Shown here: piece by piece, positions 26,084-35,454 of the stretch | Position numbering within the stretch: the first letter of the stretch is position 1 | Layout of the letters: each line of letters opens with the position of its first letter | DNA from: Blautia obeum ATCC 29174 | GTDB taxonomy: Bacteria > Bacillota > Clostridia > Lachnospirales > Lachnospiraceae | Direction of reading: 5' to 3' | NCBI RefSeq assembly: GCF_025147765.1 | Contig: NZ_CP102265.1 | Coordinates: 3,261,001 to 3,325,000 of the forward strand | Length of the DNA: 64,000 nt | The notes under the pieces: model-generated | What the model was told of the DNA's origin: nothing | Database searches by the model: none | Seen by the model: the letters and a program-made list of their open reading frames with translations, nothing else | Program-made: the position numbers and the translations under genes

Positions 26084-26901
26084 AACACTTGTTAAAGGCT
26101 ATGAATATGGCGCGTTCTACATACTATTTTGAAATTAATAAAACAGATCCAGTTGCTATACGAAATGAAGAATTACTTCTAGTTATTAAAAAAATATTCG
26201 TAGAAAACAAAGGCAGATATGGGGTACGCAGAGTTTATATGGAATTAAAAAATCGTGGCTACAACGTAAATCATAAGAGAGTTCAACGTCTTATGCATGA
26301 CGCTGGATTATTTGGAAAACGTCCAAAAGAAAAATATCATTCTTATAAAGGTGAAGTTGGGAAAGTAGCCGACAATGTAATTAATAGAAATTTTTCAACT
26401 ACTTTACCTCTGCAAAAGTGGACAACAGATGTATCCCAATTTAATTTTTCGTGGGGAAAATGCTATCTTTCTCCTATTTTGGATATGAATACAAATGAGA
26501 TTATTTCATATGATTTAGCGCTAAGTCCTAATTTAGAACAAATAAAAAGAATGCTTGATAAAGCCTTTGATAAGTATTCTTCTGTAAACGGTTTAATTTT
26601 GCACTCTGATCAAGGATGGCAATATCAACATGCTTATTATCGAAATCGTTTGAAAGAACATGGAATAATTCAATCTATGTCTAGAAAGGGGAATTGCTAC
26701 GATAATTGCATCATGGAAACATTCTTTGGAAGAATAAAAACAGAACTGTATTATGGTTTTGAAAAAGATTATACATCATTTGAAGAATTTGCAATTGCTA
26801 TTGATGAATATATTGATTACTATAATAGCAAACGAATCCAGGCAAAAACAAAATGGATGCCTCCTGTAAAATACAGAGAAGCATCCATGATGTCCGCCTA
26901 A
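26041..26901 (+). CDS. IS3-family transposase OrfB (rve integrase core)
   Basis: DDE-type catalytic half. An HTH_21 segment (ENKGRYGVRRVYMELKNRGY) is followed by the rve core: WTTDVSQF (first Asp), LHSDQGWQY (second Asp) and the Glu in NCIMETFFGRIKTE. The frame is open from 26041, before the first TTG/ATG (26089/26098), so it is probably made mainly as an OrfAB fusion by -1 frameshifting. Confidence 0.93.
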   Translation, partial: AAIIKELKEKGYLLKHLLKAMNMARSTYYFEINKTDPVAIRNEELLLVIKKIFVENKGRYGVRRVYMELKNRGYNVNHKRVQRLMHDAGLFGKRPKEKYHSYKGEVGKVADNVINRNFSTTLPLQKWTTDVSQFNFSWGKCYLSPILDMNTNEIISYDLALSPNLEQIKRMLDKAFDKYSSVNGLILHSDQGWQYQHAYYRNRLKEHGIIQSMSRKGNCYDNCIMETFFGRIKTELYYGFEKDYTSFEEFAIAIDEYIDYYNSKRIQAKTKWMPPVKYREASMMSA

Positions 26902-26941
26902 CTTATAAATATGTGTCCAGAATTCTGGGTACATATCACTT

Positions 26942-27158
26942 GCAAAGGCGTCTTTTTTTGCTATTTTATAGGGCGACCGCCCTACAGCGAGGGAATTCTT
27001 TCCCGAGCTGTGCATGGCGTAACATTCTCTTTCGCACTCGATTTTCTTGGTTTGACCACATTTTTACGACAAATTCTTGGAAAAATATATTTGTCTGATT
27101 TTCTTACTACTCCTCATCTCTTTTATTATTAGATTTCAGGCATACTTGCTAATTTCTT
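26942..27158. other. Gene-free stretch with palindromes and possible ICE-arm relic
   Basis: Contains TAGGGCG-AC-CGCCCTA (26969-26984), CAGC-GA-GGGAA with TTCCC-GA-GCTG (26985-27010), and a 15-bp match (TTTTCTTGGTTTGAC, about 27043-27056) to the ICE left end at 581-594. No coding frame seems convincing. Confidence 0.5.
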
Positions 27159-27749
27159 CTATTCAGCCTTCCCCTCTGGGAAAATAATTTTAAACACAAA
27201 GAAAAAAATCACCATAGAAACTCCACCTGTGATAATTGTCACAAGCATGTTATAGACTGCCGGGGCCACATATGCAGATGCAACTGGCATCCACAGATTA
27301 TTAAATCCATTACAAATCAGTGAAATTACCACCCATGCAACAAAATACCAGATTGCCTGATATACAGGATTTCCATGGCTTTTAAAAGTAATATTTCTCT
27401 GAAGTGGAAAATTGATACACTGTGCAAGAAATGACCCCAATTCATAACTGATAAAATAGCCAAGTCCACCACCGATCAGTATATTTCCCGTTGCATCACG
27501 CAATACATTATACCCCAGCAAACTCCATGTAAATTTTACTCCAAACAGATTCATGGAAACCTTTGGCCACATAAATTCTGTACCAGCCAGACCAATTCCC
27601 AAAATCCCTGGTAAAAATGTAAATACAAGATACTGGAATACTGTCACGCCCATACTGAATATAACAAAATAGAATATCTGATAAAGCCATTTTGCGATAG
27701 CAGAATGTTTCTCTTCAAAACATTTCCATATATTTTTTATATGATTCAT
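27159..27749 (-). CDS. GtrA-family membrane protein
   Basis: 196 residues with four hydrophobic helices and the GtrA signature NFPLQRNITFKS. GtrA proteins are thought to help flip polyprenyl-linked sugars. The ATG at 27749 overlaps the GH3 stop (ATGA) and has GGAGG at good spacing, so it is translationally coupled to the glycosidase. Its role beside two GH3 enzymes is unclear; cell-surface glycan modification is possible. Confidence 0.83.
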   Translation of the reverse strand: MNHIKNIWKCFEEKHSAIAKWLYQIFYFVIFSMGVTVFQYLVFTFLPGILGIGLAGTEFMWPKVSMNLFGVKFTWSLLGYNVLRDATGNILIGGGLGYFISYELGSFLAQCINFPLQRNITFKSHGNPVYQAIWYFVAWVVISLICNGFNNLWMPVASAYVAPAVYNMLVTIITGGVSMVIFFFVFKIIFPEGKAE

Positions 27750-30196
27750 CTGCACTTCCCTCCGGCTCCTTTTAATAATTTTTCATATTTCTTATTATTT
27801 CTTCTGTTTCTGAAATATCCGCCAATTATTTTTTTTACCCCAAGCATAAAGTGGCCATTCACAGCATCGACAATTCCATATACCATTTCCATACTGACTG
27901 CCCCACCGGTCATCTTGGCAATCCCTCGAAACGGCATATTGTAAATAAAAAGAATATTCAGATCCGGCTTTCCCTGTGCCTCACTCTTCTTTTTCATTTT
28001 TGTGAGACATCTATATATCAGTCTTGCAAGTCGGCTTTTTGCATAATACATCTGACAAATTGCATCATTGATTTCCAGATTTCCACTCCATCTTCTATTC
28101 GGTATCTCATGACCAAGAAGTTCACGAAATTCCTCATCTGATATTTTCTGCACGATTCCTGTATAATAGTAAGGCATTTTTGCTGGATTATACGGATACC
28201 CTTTACTATTTCCTGTTCTCTCAGTCATACCTGTTAAACGAATATCTGCAACACTGGCCCCTACCATAATCTGATAAGTTCCTGTTTCTATTTCCCACTG
28301 TCCCGTTTTTATATTCCAATAACGGAATGTCTTATCATCAAAAGGAATTCTAATCTGTCTGCTTTCTCCTGCCTTTAAATAAACTTTTGCAAAACCTTTC
28401 AGTTCTTTTTCCGGTCGGAACACGATTGCATTAGGAAGTCCTACATACATCTGAACAACCTCGGCTCCGTCTCTGTCACCTGTATTGGTAACCGAAACTT
28501 TGATTCCATCCTCTTCTATAATAAGATCAGAATATGTAAATTCCGTATAGGAAAGCCCAAAGCCGAATGGATATTGCACCCGGACTTTTGAAGTATCATA
28601 ATAGCGATATCCCACATAAACACTCTCGCGGTATTCCGATGTTTTCTCATTGCTTGGATAATATCGGTATGCCGGTGTCTGTTCATAAGATATAGGATAC
28701 GTTTCTGCCAGTCTTCCTGATGGATTCACTTTTCCGGTCAGAATATCCAATGTTGCAGAAGCGCCTGCCTGTCCATTCAGGTAGCCATGCAAAATTGCTT
28801 TGCAGCAGGTGTGCCATGGCATTTCTATCGCAGATCCTGCACTCAATATACCAATAACATTTTCATTCACCTTACTGATATCCTGCAGAAGATCGATCTG
28901 GTCCTGCGGAATACGCATATGGGTTCTGTCCAGTCCTTCTGATTCACTGATCTCATCAAGACCAAAGCAGAAAATTACAATATCCGCGTTCATAGACAAA
29001 TTTAATGCAAACTTTCTATCATTCTCATCTACATCTCCATTTCTATGATAACCTCTTGTCATTCCCAAAATATTCAAATCATATTGTTGCAAAATCGATG
29101 ACATGTCTTCTACTTTTGTTGGATTGACCATAGAAGATCCTGCCCCCTGATATCTGGGTGAAAAAGCAAAATCTCCAATAACAGCGATGGATTTTTTAGT
29201 ATCCAGCGGAAGAATCTGTTTTTCATTTTTCAGAAGAATCATGCTTTCTGCTGCTGCTTTCCTTGCCAGTTGATGATGTTCATTTCTGTCAAAGTTTTTA
29301 TCTGAAAGCTTCTTACCTGATGTCAGTTCCATAACTGCATCCACCAGTTCTCCAACTCTTTCATCCAAATCCGCTTCCTTCAGCTTTCCATTTTGGACAG
29401 CAGCAATCACTTCTCTTGCAGAATCGTACCCACAGGACGGCATCTCCAGATTTGAGCCGGCAGCAACTCCTTTCACATGGTCATTGCTTCCGCCCCAGTC
29501 TGTTACTACAATTCCATCAAATCCCCAGTCTTTGCGCAGGATGTCTGTCAAAAGATGTTTGTCCTCATTAGCATAAATCCCATTAATCTGGTTGTAACTG
29601 CTCATGATTGCTTTTGCGTGTCCTTCTTTAACAGCTATCTCAAAACCGGTCAGATAAATTTCTCTTAATGTCCGTTCATCAACAACTGCGTCCATTGCCA
29701 TTCTCCGAAGTTCCTGACTGTTAACCGCCAGATGCTTCGGGCAGGCATAAACGCCTTTACTCTGTATTCCACGAATATATGACGCCGCCATCTTACCGGA
29801 AAGATATGGGTCTTCTGAAAAATATTCAAAATTTCTTCCACATAATGGGCTTCTTTTAATGTTTAATCCCGGACCAAGCAGGATATTTACATCCATACTT
29901 GCAGCTTCTTCTCCTAATGCCTGTCCGATTTCTTCCCCCAGGTTCTGATTCCAGCTGTTTGCTATCGTCGCTGCTGTGGGAAAACAAGTTGCATTCAAGG
30001 ATGCATTCAGTCCCAAATGATCTCCTGTTCCTGCCTGTTTTCTTATCCCATGAGGTCCATCCGAAAGAAAGATGGACGGGATGGAAAGCCTGTCAATCTC
30101 TCTGGTCTGCCAGACAGTTTTTCCACTAAGGATAGCTGCTTTTTCTTCTATTGTCATCTTTTCAACCAGTTTTTGCTGTTTCATACCGTCTTTCAT
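27746..30196 (-). CDS. Glycoside hydrolase family 3 (beta-glucosidase type)
   Basis: 816 residues with no signal peptide, so cytosolic. Classic order: catalytic (alpha/beta)8 domain (LSDGPHGIRK, KHLAVNSQELRR, nucleophile Asp in VVTDWGGSND), then the alpha/beta sandwich domain with the acid/base Glu in ESEGLDR, then a fibronectin III-like domain (PFGFGLSYTEF, NTGDRDGAEVVQMYV). About 90 extra C-terminal residues (NILFIYNMPFRGIAKMTGG...) lie beyond the usual end. It probably cleaves beta-glucosides; substrate not determined. Fourteen bp after the permuted GH3 gene. Confidence 0.92.
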   Translation of the reverse strand: MKDGMKQQKLVEKMTIEEKAAILSGKTVWQTREIDRLSIPSIFLSDGPHGIRKQAGTGDHLGLNASLNATCFPTAATIANSWNQNLGEEIGQALGEEAASMDVNILLGPGLNIKRSPLCGRNFEYFSEDPYLSGKMAASYIRGIQSKGVYACPKHLAVNSQELRRMAMDAVVDERTLREIYLTGFEIAVKEGHAKAIMSSYNQINGIYANEDKHLLTDILRKDWGFDGIVVTDWGGSNDHVKGVAAGSNLEMPSCGYDSAREVIAAVQNGKLKEADLDERVGELVDAVMELTSGKKLSDKNFDRNEHHQLARKAAAESMILLKNEKQILPLDTKKSIAVIGDFAFSPRYQGAGSSMVNPTKVEDMSSILQQYDLNILGMTRGYHRNGDVDENDRKFALNLSMNADIVIFCFGLDEISESEGLDRTHMRIPQDQIDLLQDISKVNENVIGILSAGSAIEMPWHTCCKAILHGYLNGQAGASATLDILTGKVNPSGRLAETYPISYEQTPAYRYYPSNEKTSEYRESVYVGYRYYDTSKVRVQYPFGFGLSYTEFTYSDLIIEEDGIKVSVTNTGDRDGAEVVQMYVGLPNAIVFRPEKELKGFAKVYLKAGESRQIRIPFDDKTFRYWNIKTGQWEIETGTYQIMVGASVADIRLTGMTERTGNSKGYPYNPAKMPYYYTGIVQKISDEEFRELLGHEIPNRRWSGNLEINDAICQMYYAKSRLARLIYRCLTKMKKKSEAQGKPDLNILFIYNMPFRGIAKMTGGAVSMEMVYGIVDAVNGHFMLGVKKIIGGYFRNRRNNKKYEKLLKGAGGKCR

Positions 30197-30210
30197 CCCG
30201 CTTTCATCTT

Positions 30211-33072
30211 TTATTCTGCATTTTTTCTTTTCTTATATCCTTTGATAATCAGTACTTCCATTCCTACTGCAAGAAGTGCCACTACAATATCGATACCAAT
30301 TCCTGCTTTTTTCCAGTTTTCCATACCTGTTTCTTCGTGTTCTCCGTCATAAGCCCAGCTGCTTACAACTGTATACATGACATTTTTGCAGGCATTTCTC
30401 ATCTGAAGTACAGATGTCGGATGCTCCGGATTAGCTACATTGTTTTCTTCTCCGTTGAACGTGGACAACATTGCATCTACTCCATTTGCCAGAGCTGCAT
30501 CTGCATTCATAAATCCGTGGCCATTATTTCGGAAGAAATCTGTAAGTGCCATTCCCCTGAAGCCCCATTCATCTCTGAGAACTGTGTTCATAAGATTACT
30601 GCATTCCCCAGTCCATTTATCTCCAAGGAAACTCCAGGAAACCATAACCGCATTTGCGCCTCCCTGTTTTACAGAGACTTCAAATGGTTTCAGATAGATT
30701 TCCCGGATTGCCTGCTCATTTGACCAGACACTTACCATCTTTGCATTTCCCTCATACAGTGCGAAATGCTTAATGTAAGAATAAACTCCATATTTTCTTG
30801 CACCTTCTACTGCATTTGCACCCATATTTCCTGCAAGAACTCCATCTTCTGAAAAATATTCATAGTTTCTTGCTCCAAATGCAGTTCTGTGAGTATTCAT
30901 ACCTGGTGCATACCAGCCTTCTGCACCCATTTCCTGACTGATCTTGCCCATGCATTCACCCCAGGTCTGTGCAAGTTCTTTGTTCCATGTGGAAGCAATT
31001 ACAACTTCAATCGGAAAACCAATAGAACCAACTCCTGTAAAGTTGTTATTAATTGCTGCTGGTCCGTCGAAATCAAGTGTAGCCACTTTTCCCACAGAAT
31101 CCATAGCTGCTGTCTGATAACCAGCCATCGCAATCATATTTGCCATTTCATCAACAGTAAGCTGATCCAGAAGTTTTTCCCAACGAGGATCGTCATAATC
31201 AGCATCACGCATATCAGCTAATGTAAGTCCATTATCAGCTCCCGTTGTCGGCATTACATCCTCATCATTGAGATATGTAGTCTTATCAAAGTTGCTGTTC
31301 AGATGATATTCAGAAACATATGGCTCACCCAGCTCTACAGATGCCGGTGCTGCTGTAGCCTCTTCATAATTTGCAAAATGATCCGCACGTGACAGATATG
31401 TTATATCTCCTTTTGCATCTTCAAATACATTTACTGCAGCAGTATCATCTGATGCTCTTTTATTTTCGCCTGCATATACCACAGTGTCATCTACGGTATA
31501 AGTTTTCTGGTCTAAAACGGTATGTGAATCCCTGTTAATAGAAATCACATAATCTCCTTTTTCGAGGACATACGCTTCTGCGTCATTCTCATCATAAGAT
31601 GCCATATCTTCTACATCAAATGTAACTGTGACTGTCTGAGAATCTCCTGGCTGAAGCAGGTCTGTTTTTGCAAACTCAATCAGATTTGCAGAAGCTTTCT
31701 CGATCCCGCCATTCGTATACGGTGGATTGTAATACACTTCTACTACATCTTTTCCTGCAACATCTCCTGTATTGGTTACTTCTACATCTACAGAAATCTG
31801 TCCGTCTTTTTCCTCCAGTTCACCCATTTTCTGTTCAAATTCTGTATAACTCAGTCCATATCCAAATGGATACTGTACTGTTTTATCGTAATCGATAAAG
31901 CCTTCCTGTGCTGCTGTTTCGTAATACTTGTACCCTACATAGATTCCTTCTACATAGTTTGTAAATGCTGGAGCGTATACCTGCGGAGATCCTGCATTCA
32001 TTCCTTCAACTGCCATATCTGCCAGGTTAGTATATTCAATCTTTTCTCCATTGTTCCACCATGGAGCAGTTGTCATGTCGTAAATAAATGTATCCGGTGT
32101 TTTTCCAGAAGGATTTACTTCACCGGAAAATACTTTTCCAAGTGCATTAAATCCGACATTTCCAGTTCCAGGACACCATACAACAGACTTAATCTGTGGA
32201 TATTCATCTGTAAATCCAAGTTCAAACTGGTTTGCGCCATTATAAATTACAATAACATCATCAAAATTATCACAGACCATGTCTACCATGTCTTTTTCTG
32301 TCTGGGAAAGCTGTAAATAATGCTCTCCTTCCGGGAAATCGTCATACGCATCAGAGTTATTGTCATAAGCTGCTTTGCTTACATCCATCGGAATATCGTT
32401 ATGACCTTCACCTGCTTTTCTTGAAAGAACCACAACTGCCACATCTGAATATTCTTTTGCACTTTCAATAAGTTCATCACTGTATGTATCTGCCGGTGGT
32501 TCTGGTAATGTCCAGCTCTGTTTCTGAATTGACATTTCCGGATTATCTGCACCATAATTATTATAAAAATCAACAAGATCCTGATTAATAGAAAATCCTG
32601 CATTTTCAAGTCCCTGATTCAGGCTGACAATATCATACAGATCATTGATTCCTCCTGAGCCAGCTCCTCCGTAAGCCGGATTAATAGATTCCCAGCCAAA
32701 AATATTCAGTTTTTTTGTTTCATTTAAAGGAAGCAGGCTTTCATTCTTCAGAAGAACAATTCCGTCTTCCATAATTTCTTCTGCTGCTTCCGCAGCTTCT
32801 TCATTTGTTTCATCGCTTAAAGTTCCATTTCCCGTTGCAAGTCCAATCAACGTAGCCATTGGTCCAAAACAGATCATATTCACGCAGACAACAACTGCAA
32901 GAACCATTGCGATCGCAGCTTCCCTTCTTATCAGAAATCTTTTGTCCCTGCACATCCTGCGGCACGCGATCATAATTACGATTCCAATTACAAGTGCAGC
33001 AACAATACCGATAATATACGGTTTGCACAACTGTAATACCGCCAGGACGTCTTCCATTTCAACACTGATCAT
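30211..33072 (-). CDS. Membrane-anchored, domain-permuted GH3 enzyme
   Basis: 953 residues. Two N-terminal TM helices (about 17-37 and 48-72) and one near the C-terminus (about 925-945). Domain order is reversed: the alpha/beta sandwich with VLSRKAGEGHND (acid/base Glu candidate) and the Fn3-like part (YPFGYGLSYTEFE, NTGDVAGKDVVEVYY) come first, and the (alpha/beta)8 catalytic domain follows (TLDFDGPAAINNN, ARNYEYFSEDGVLAG, nucleophile Asp in MALTDFFRNNG). Reversed GH3 order is known, for example in a Ruminococcus albus beta-glucosidase, but terminal membrane anchoring on both ends is unusual. Strong GGAGGAG ribosome site before 33072. Confidence 0.9.
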   Translation of the reverse strand: MISVEMEDVLAVLQLCKPYIIGIVAALVIGIVIMIACRRMCRDKRFLIRREAAIAMVLAVVVCVNMICFGPMATLIGLATGNGTLSDETNEEAAEAAEEIMEDGIVLLKNESLLPLNETKKLNIFGWESINPAYGGAGSGGINDLYDIVSLNQGLENAGFSINQDLVDFYNNYGADNPEMSIQKQSWTLPEPPADTYSDELIESAKEYSDVAVVVLSRKAGEGHNDIPMDVSKAAYDNNSDAYDDFPEGEHYLQLSQTEKDMVDMVCDNFDDVIVIYNGANQFELGFTDEYPQIKSVVWCPGTGNVGFNALGKVFSGEVNPSGKTPDTFIYDMTTAPWWNNGEKIEYTNLADMAVEGMNAGSPQVYAPAFTNYVEGIYVGYKYYETAAQEGFIDYDKTVQYPFGYGLSYTEFEQKMGELEEKDGQISVDVEVTNTGDVAGKDVVEVYYNPPYTNGGIEKASANLIEFAKTDLLQPGDSQTVTVTFDVEDMASYDENDAEAYVLEKGDYVISINRDSHTVLDQKTYTVDDTVVYAGENKRASDDTAAVNVFEDAKGDITYLSRADHFANYEEATAAPASVELGEPYVSEYHLNSNFDKTTYLNDEDVMPTTGADNGLTLADMRDADYDDPRWEKLLDQLTVDEMANMIAMAGYQTAAMDSVGKVATLDFDGPAAINNNFTGVGSIGFPIEVVIASTWNKELAQTWGECMGKISQEMGAEGWYAPGMNTHRTAFGARNYEYFSEDGVLAGNMGANAVEGARKYGVYSYIKHFALYEGNAKMVSVWSNEQAIREIYLKPFEVSVKQGGANAVMVSWSFLGDKWTGECSNLMNTVLRDEWGFRGMALTDFFRNNGHGFMNADAALANGVDAMLSTFNGEENNVANPEHPTSVLQMRNACKNVMYTVVSSWAYDGEHEETGMENWKKAGIGIDIVVALLAVGMEVLIIKGYKKRKNAE

Positions 33073-33135
33073 TCTCTTCTCCTCCTTTTTATCTGTCCTG
33101 TAATTTCAGGAACTGTTTCCTGTTGACCTTACTAT

Positions 33136-33200
33136 ATCATATCTTTTTCATCGTGCCGGTTTTGGCACAACATGCAAAAATATGGCATGAAATGCAAAAA
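33136..33200 (-). promoter_or_regulatory. GH3-operon promoter with 9-bp direct repeats
   Basis: ATGCAAAAA occurs at 33172-33180 and 33192-33200, start-to-start distance 20 bp. On the minus strand a -10 TATGAT (33136-33141) lies downstream with a poor -35 (around 33159-33164). Two 9-bp direct repeats two helix turns apart next to a weak -35 match how LytTR activators bind. GTGCC/GGCAC (33153-33168) is a further inverted repeat in the same region. Confidence 0.55.
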
Positions 33201-33229
33201 AACACCCAGAGCTTTACATTACTCTGGGT
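33195..33229 (-). terminator. Intrinsic terminator of the GHKL kinase gene
   Basis: ACCCAGAG (33204-33211) pairs with CTCTGGGT (33222-33229) and an A-run on the plus strand (33195-33202) gives the U-tract. The kinase stop codon lies in the loop. Confidence 0.8.
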
Positions 33230-34521
33230 AAAAGAATCTTTAATTCAAACCAGTTCTGATCTACTCCAAAATCCACAGAACCATTATATTTCTCCACAAC
33301 AGTACGAATGCTTTTTAAACCAAATCCATGGTTTTGTCGATCTGCTTTTGTTGTTGTAATCAGATCATTTTCATTTTTCTGAATTTTATCTTCACAGTAA
33401 TTTTCTATTTTAATAAATACAAAACTCTTTTTTGCAGATACCGTCAGATGAATCAGTCTTTTTTCCGCTTCCGGTATCATAATTACATGTTCAATTGCAT
33501 TATCCAGTGCATTTCCAAAAATGGAACACAAATCTGTTACATGTATAAAATCTAGCAACTTACCATCTGCCACACAGGTAATCTGTATATGATTTTTTCG
33601 ACAATGAAAAATTTTAGCTGCAAGAATTGTATCCAGCACCTGATTACCTGTCTTGCTCATATTTTCAAATGCAGAAACTTCTTCCTCCATGGCATCAATC
33701 CACTTCTTGCGTTTTTCCGCATCTGATTCGGCACGAAGTGCTGTGATCTGATGCTTCAAATCATGATATTTCATCTGAATGAGATCCAGACTGTCCTGAT
33801 AGTTTCGATACTGGTCATATTGACTTTTCAGGATCACATTCATTGCTGAAAGTTCTTTTTCGGCAATATACTCACTAATCCTGCTCTGATAAGCATGCAG
33901 GATTGCAATTCCTCCAAAATCAATCAGGGTTCTCATAGAAAAAATATCTGCACGTTCTTTGCTTGCAAATGGTACATTTTCACTCAAAAAACTCAGATTA
34001 CTGAACGCAAAGATTGTAACTGCCATGATTGCTGCTGCTACAACTTCTTTTACAGTCATCTGCTGAAGATAATCCTGTTTCAGAAAATCCCTTTCCAGAT
34101 AAATATCAATGACAAAGCAACCACCGAAAACTATAATCGTAATCAAAATTTCAGTCCAGAAACTTTGAATTCCTCTCACCTGTACAATAGATACAATCTG
34201 CCACTGCAGAGAAGCAACAAACTCTGCCAACACAAATGCTCTGGCACAGCAATAGCCTGCCCCAAGAGGTTTCATGCTTCCTCCAACCATAAGAAATACA
34301 TACATTATAGCAACAGCAATAATCATACAGGGAATCCATAAAACCTCTGATACATTACCTGTCGCAACCAGAAAAGCACACTGCAATGCCAGCATGAGCA
34401 ACACACCAATAAAAAAATGTGCAGATTTCATTTTTTCTCTTTTCAACATATAGAGATAAACCAGACACGCTCCCCACTCCGCAATTGCTGTATAAATTCT
34501 TGGAATATCCTGGTATAACAT
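33214..34521 (-). CDS. GHKL-family sensor kinase (AgrC/LytS-like)
   Basis: 435 residues: six or so TM helices in residues 10-205, a dimerisation helix with KYHDLKHQITAL (phospho-acceptor His about 257), then HATPase_c_5 with GNALDNAIEH and HGFGLKSI. Architecture is that of peptide-sensing kinases that pair with LytTR regulators. Twenty-eight bp after the regulator gene. Confidence 0.9.
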   Translation of the reverse strand: MLYQDIPRIYTAIAEWGACLVYLYMLKREKMKSAHFFIGVLLMLALQCAFLVATGNVSEVLWIPCMIIAVAIMYVFLMVGGSMKPLGAGYCCARAFVLAEFVASLQWQIVSIVQVRGIQSFWTEILITIIVFGGCFVIDIYLERDFLKQDYLQQMTVKEVVAAAIMAVTIFAFSNLSFLSENVPFASKERADIFSMRTLIDFGGIAILHAYQSRISEYIAEKELSAMNVILKSQYDQYRNYQDSLDLIQMKYHDLKHQITALRAESDAEKRKKWIDAMEEEVSAFENMSKTGNQVLDTILAAKIFHCRKNHIQITCVADGKLLDFIHVTDLCSIFGNALDNAIEHVIMIPEAEKRLIHLTVSAKKSFVFIKIENYCEDKIQKNENDLITTTKADRQNHGFGLKSIRTVVEKYNGSVDFGVDQNWFELKILLPRVM

Positions 34522-34549
34522 AACTTCCTCCGTTATCCGCCCAACAAAA

Positions 34550-35254
34550 TTAATCCATGTTCAGATTTTGCAAAAGTTTATTCATAAATTCCTTTTTTCT
34601 AGTTCTGCTGACTGGTATATGTACACTATGAATCACACAGTCAGAACCAACAATGCCTTCTACATGATTCATGTTTACCAGATACCCCTTGGCGCACCGG
34701 AAGAAATTATGAACTATCAATTTTTCTTCCAGTTCCTTTAACGTAACTCTGGAACTGTAATCCCCTCTTAAAGTATGAAAAACTGCATTATGTCCCTGTC
34801 CTTCAATAAAATAGATATCTGCTATATCTGTTTTTACGATTCCTTCTCCAATCGTAATCATAAGAAATTCCTTTGCTTCAGAACGAATACGTCCAATTGC
34901 TTTATCCAGTTTCTGCGAAAAAGAAAAATACTCAACTGGTTTTACTACATAATCCATTGCATCAACTTCATATCCACGTACTGCATATTGGATCATATTT
35001 GTGATAAACATGATAATTACTTTCTGATCCATCTGACGGATTTTTTCTGCTGCTGTCATACCGTCCATAAACTGCATTTGGATATCCATCAGAATAATGT
35101 CAAAACCGCCACTGTAATTCTCTGTGATATCTTCTCCATCACCAAATACTGTAACCTTTATTGATCTTCCCCTTTCCGTTTGATATTTCCGGATATACTC
35201 TGTTAATTGTTTTACGTAAATTTCTTCATCTTCCACAACTGCAATCTGTATCAT
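34550..35254 (-). CDS. LytTR-family response regulator
   Basis: 234 residues from ATG 35254, chosen for GGAGGG 6 nt upstream. Receiver domain with VVEDEE, Asp in IILMDIQMQFMDG and Lys in VVKPVEYF; then a LytTR DNA-binding domain (FIEGQGHNAVFHT, LEEKLIVHNFFRCAKGYLVN). It likely binds direct repeats such as those upstream of the GH3 operon (33172-33200), 60 bp beyond the kinase gene. Confidence 0.93.
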   Translation of the reverse strand: MIQIAVVEDEEIYVKQLTEYIRKYQTERGRSIKVTVFGDGEDITENYSGGFDIILMDIQMQFMDGMTAAEKIRQMDQKVIIMFITNMIQYAVRGYEVDAMDYVVKPVEYFSFSQKLDKAIGRIRSEAKEFLMITIGEGIVKTDIADIYFIEGQGHNAVFHTLRGDYSSRVTLKELEEKLIVHNFFRCAKGYLVNMNHVEGIVGSDCVIHSVHIPVSRTRKKEFMNKLLQNLNMD

Positions 35255-35454
35255 CCTATACCCTCCGCAAAAATTGCATTCTTTGTAACTGTTCAATCAC
35301 ACAATTTAGTTCCAGGTTTTTATTATTTTATAAATATCTTTTATTTCAGTATATCACTGCTTTTTTCTTGCATCAAGCGGATCTAATTTTACAAATTACA
35401 GCTGTATAATCTGGTTTTCTTTTATCATATATCCACAGTAAATCTCCTCGTTCT

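Larger units (their letters stand above)
25465..26938 (+). mobile_element. IS3-family insertion sequence, complete (1474 bp)
   Basis: Imperfect terminal inverted repeats start TGATATGTACCC at both ends and share an inner CTGGACA. A 3-bp target duplication CTT flanks it (25462-25464, 26939-26941). It encodes OrfA and OrfB in -1 relative frames. Ends are 5'-TG...CA-3', as in the IS3 family. Confidence 0.93.
25439..26959. terminator. Intrinsic terminator split by the IS element
   Basis: Left arm AAAAAAGACGCC (25439-25450) and right arm GGCGTCTTTTTTT (26947-26959) are complementary over 12 bp. Without the IS and one CTT copy the loop would be 19 nt (CTGCTAGTTTACTTGCAAA), giving a good bidirectional terminator. 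Confidence 0.85.

Noticed and set aside
26776..27132. Small frames after the IS
   Set aside because: They span the IS end, terminator arm and palindromes; translations look like antisense noise.
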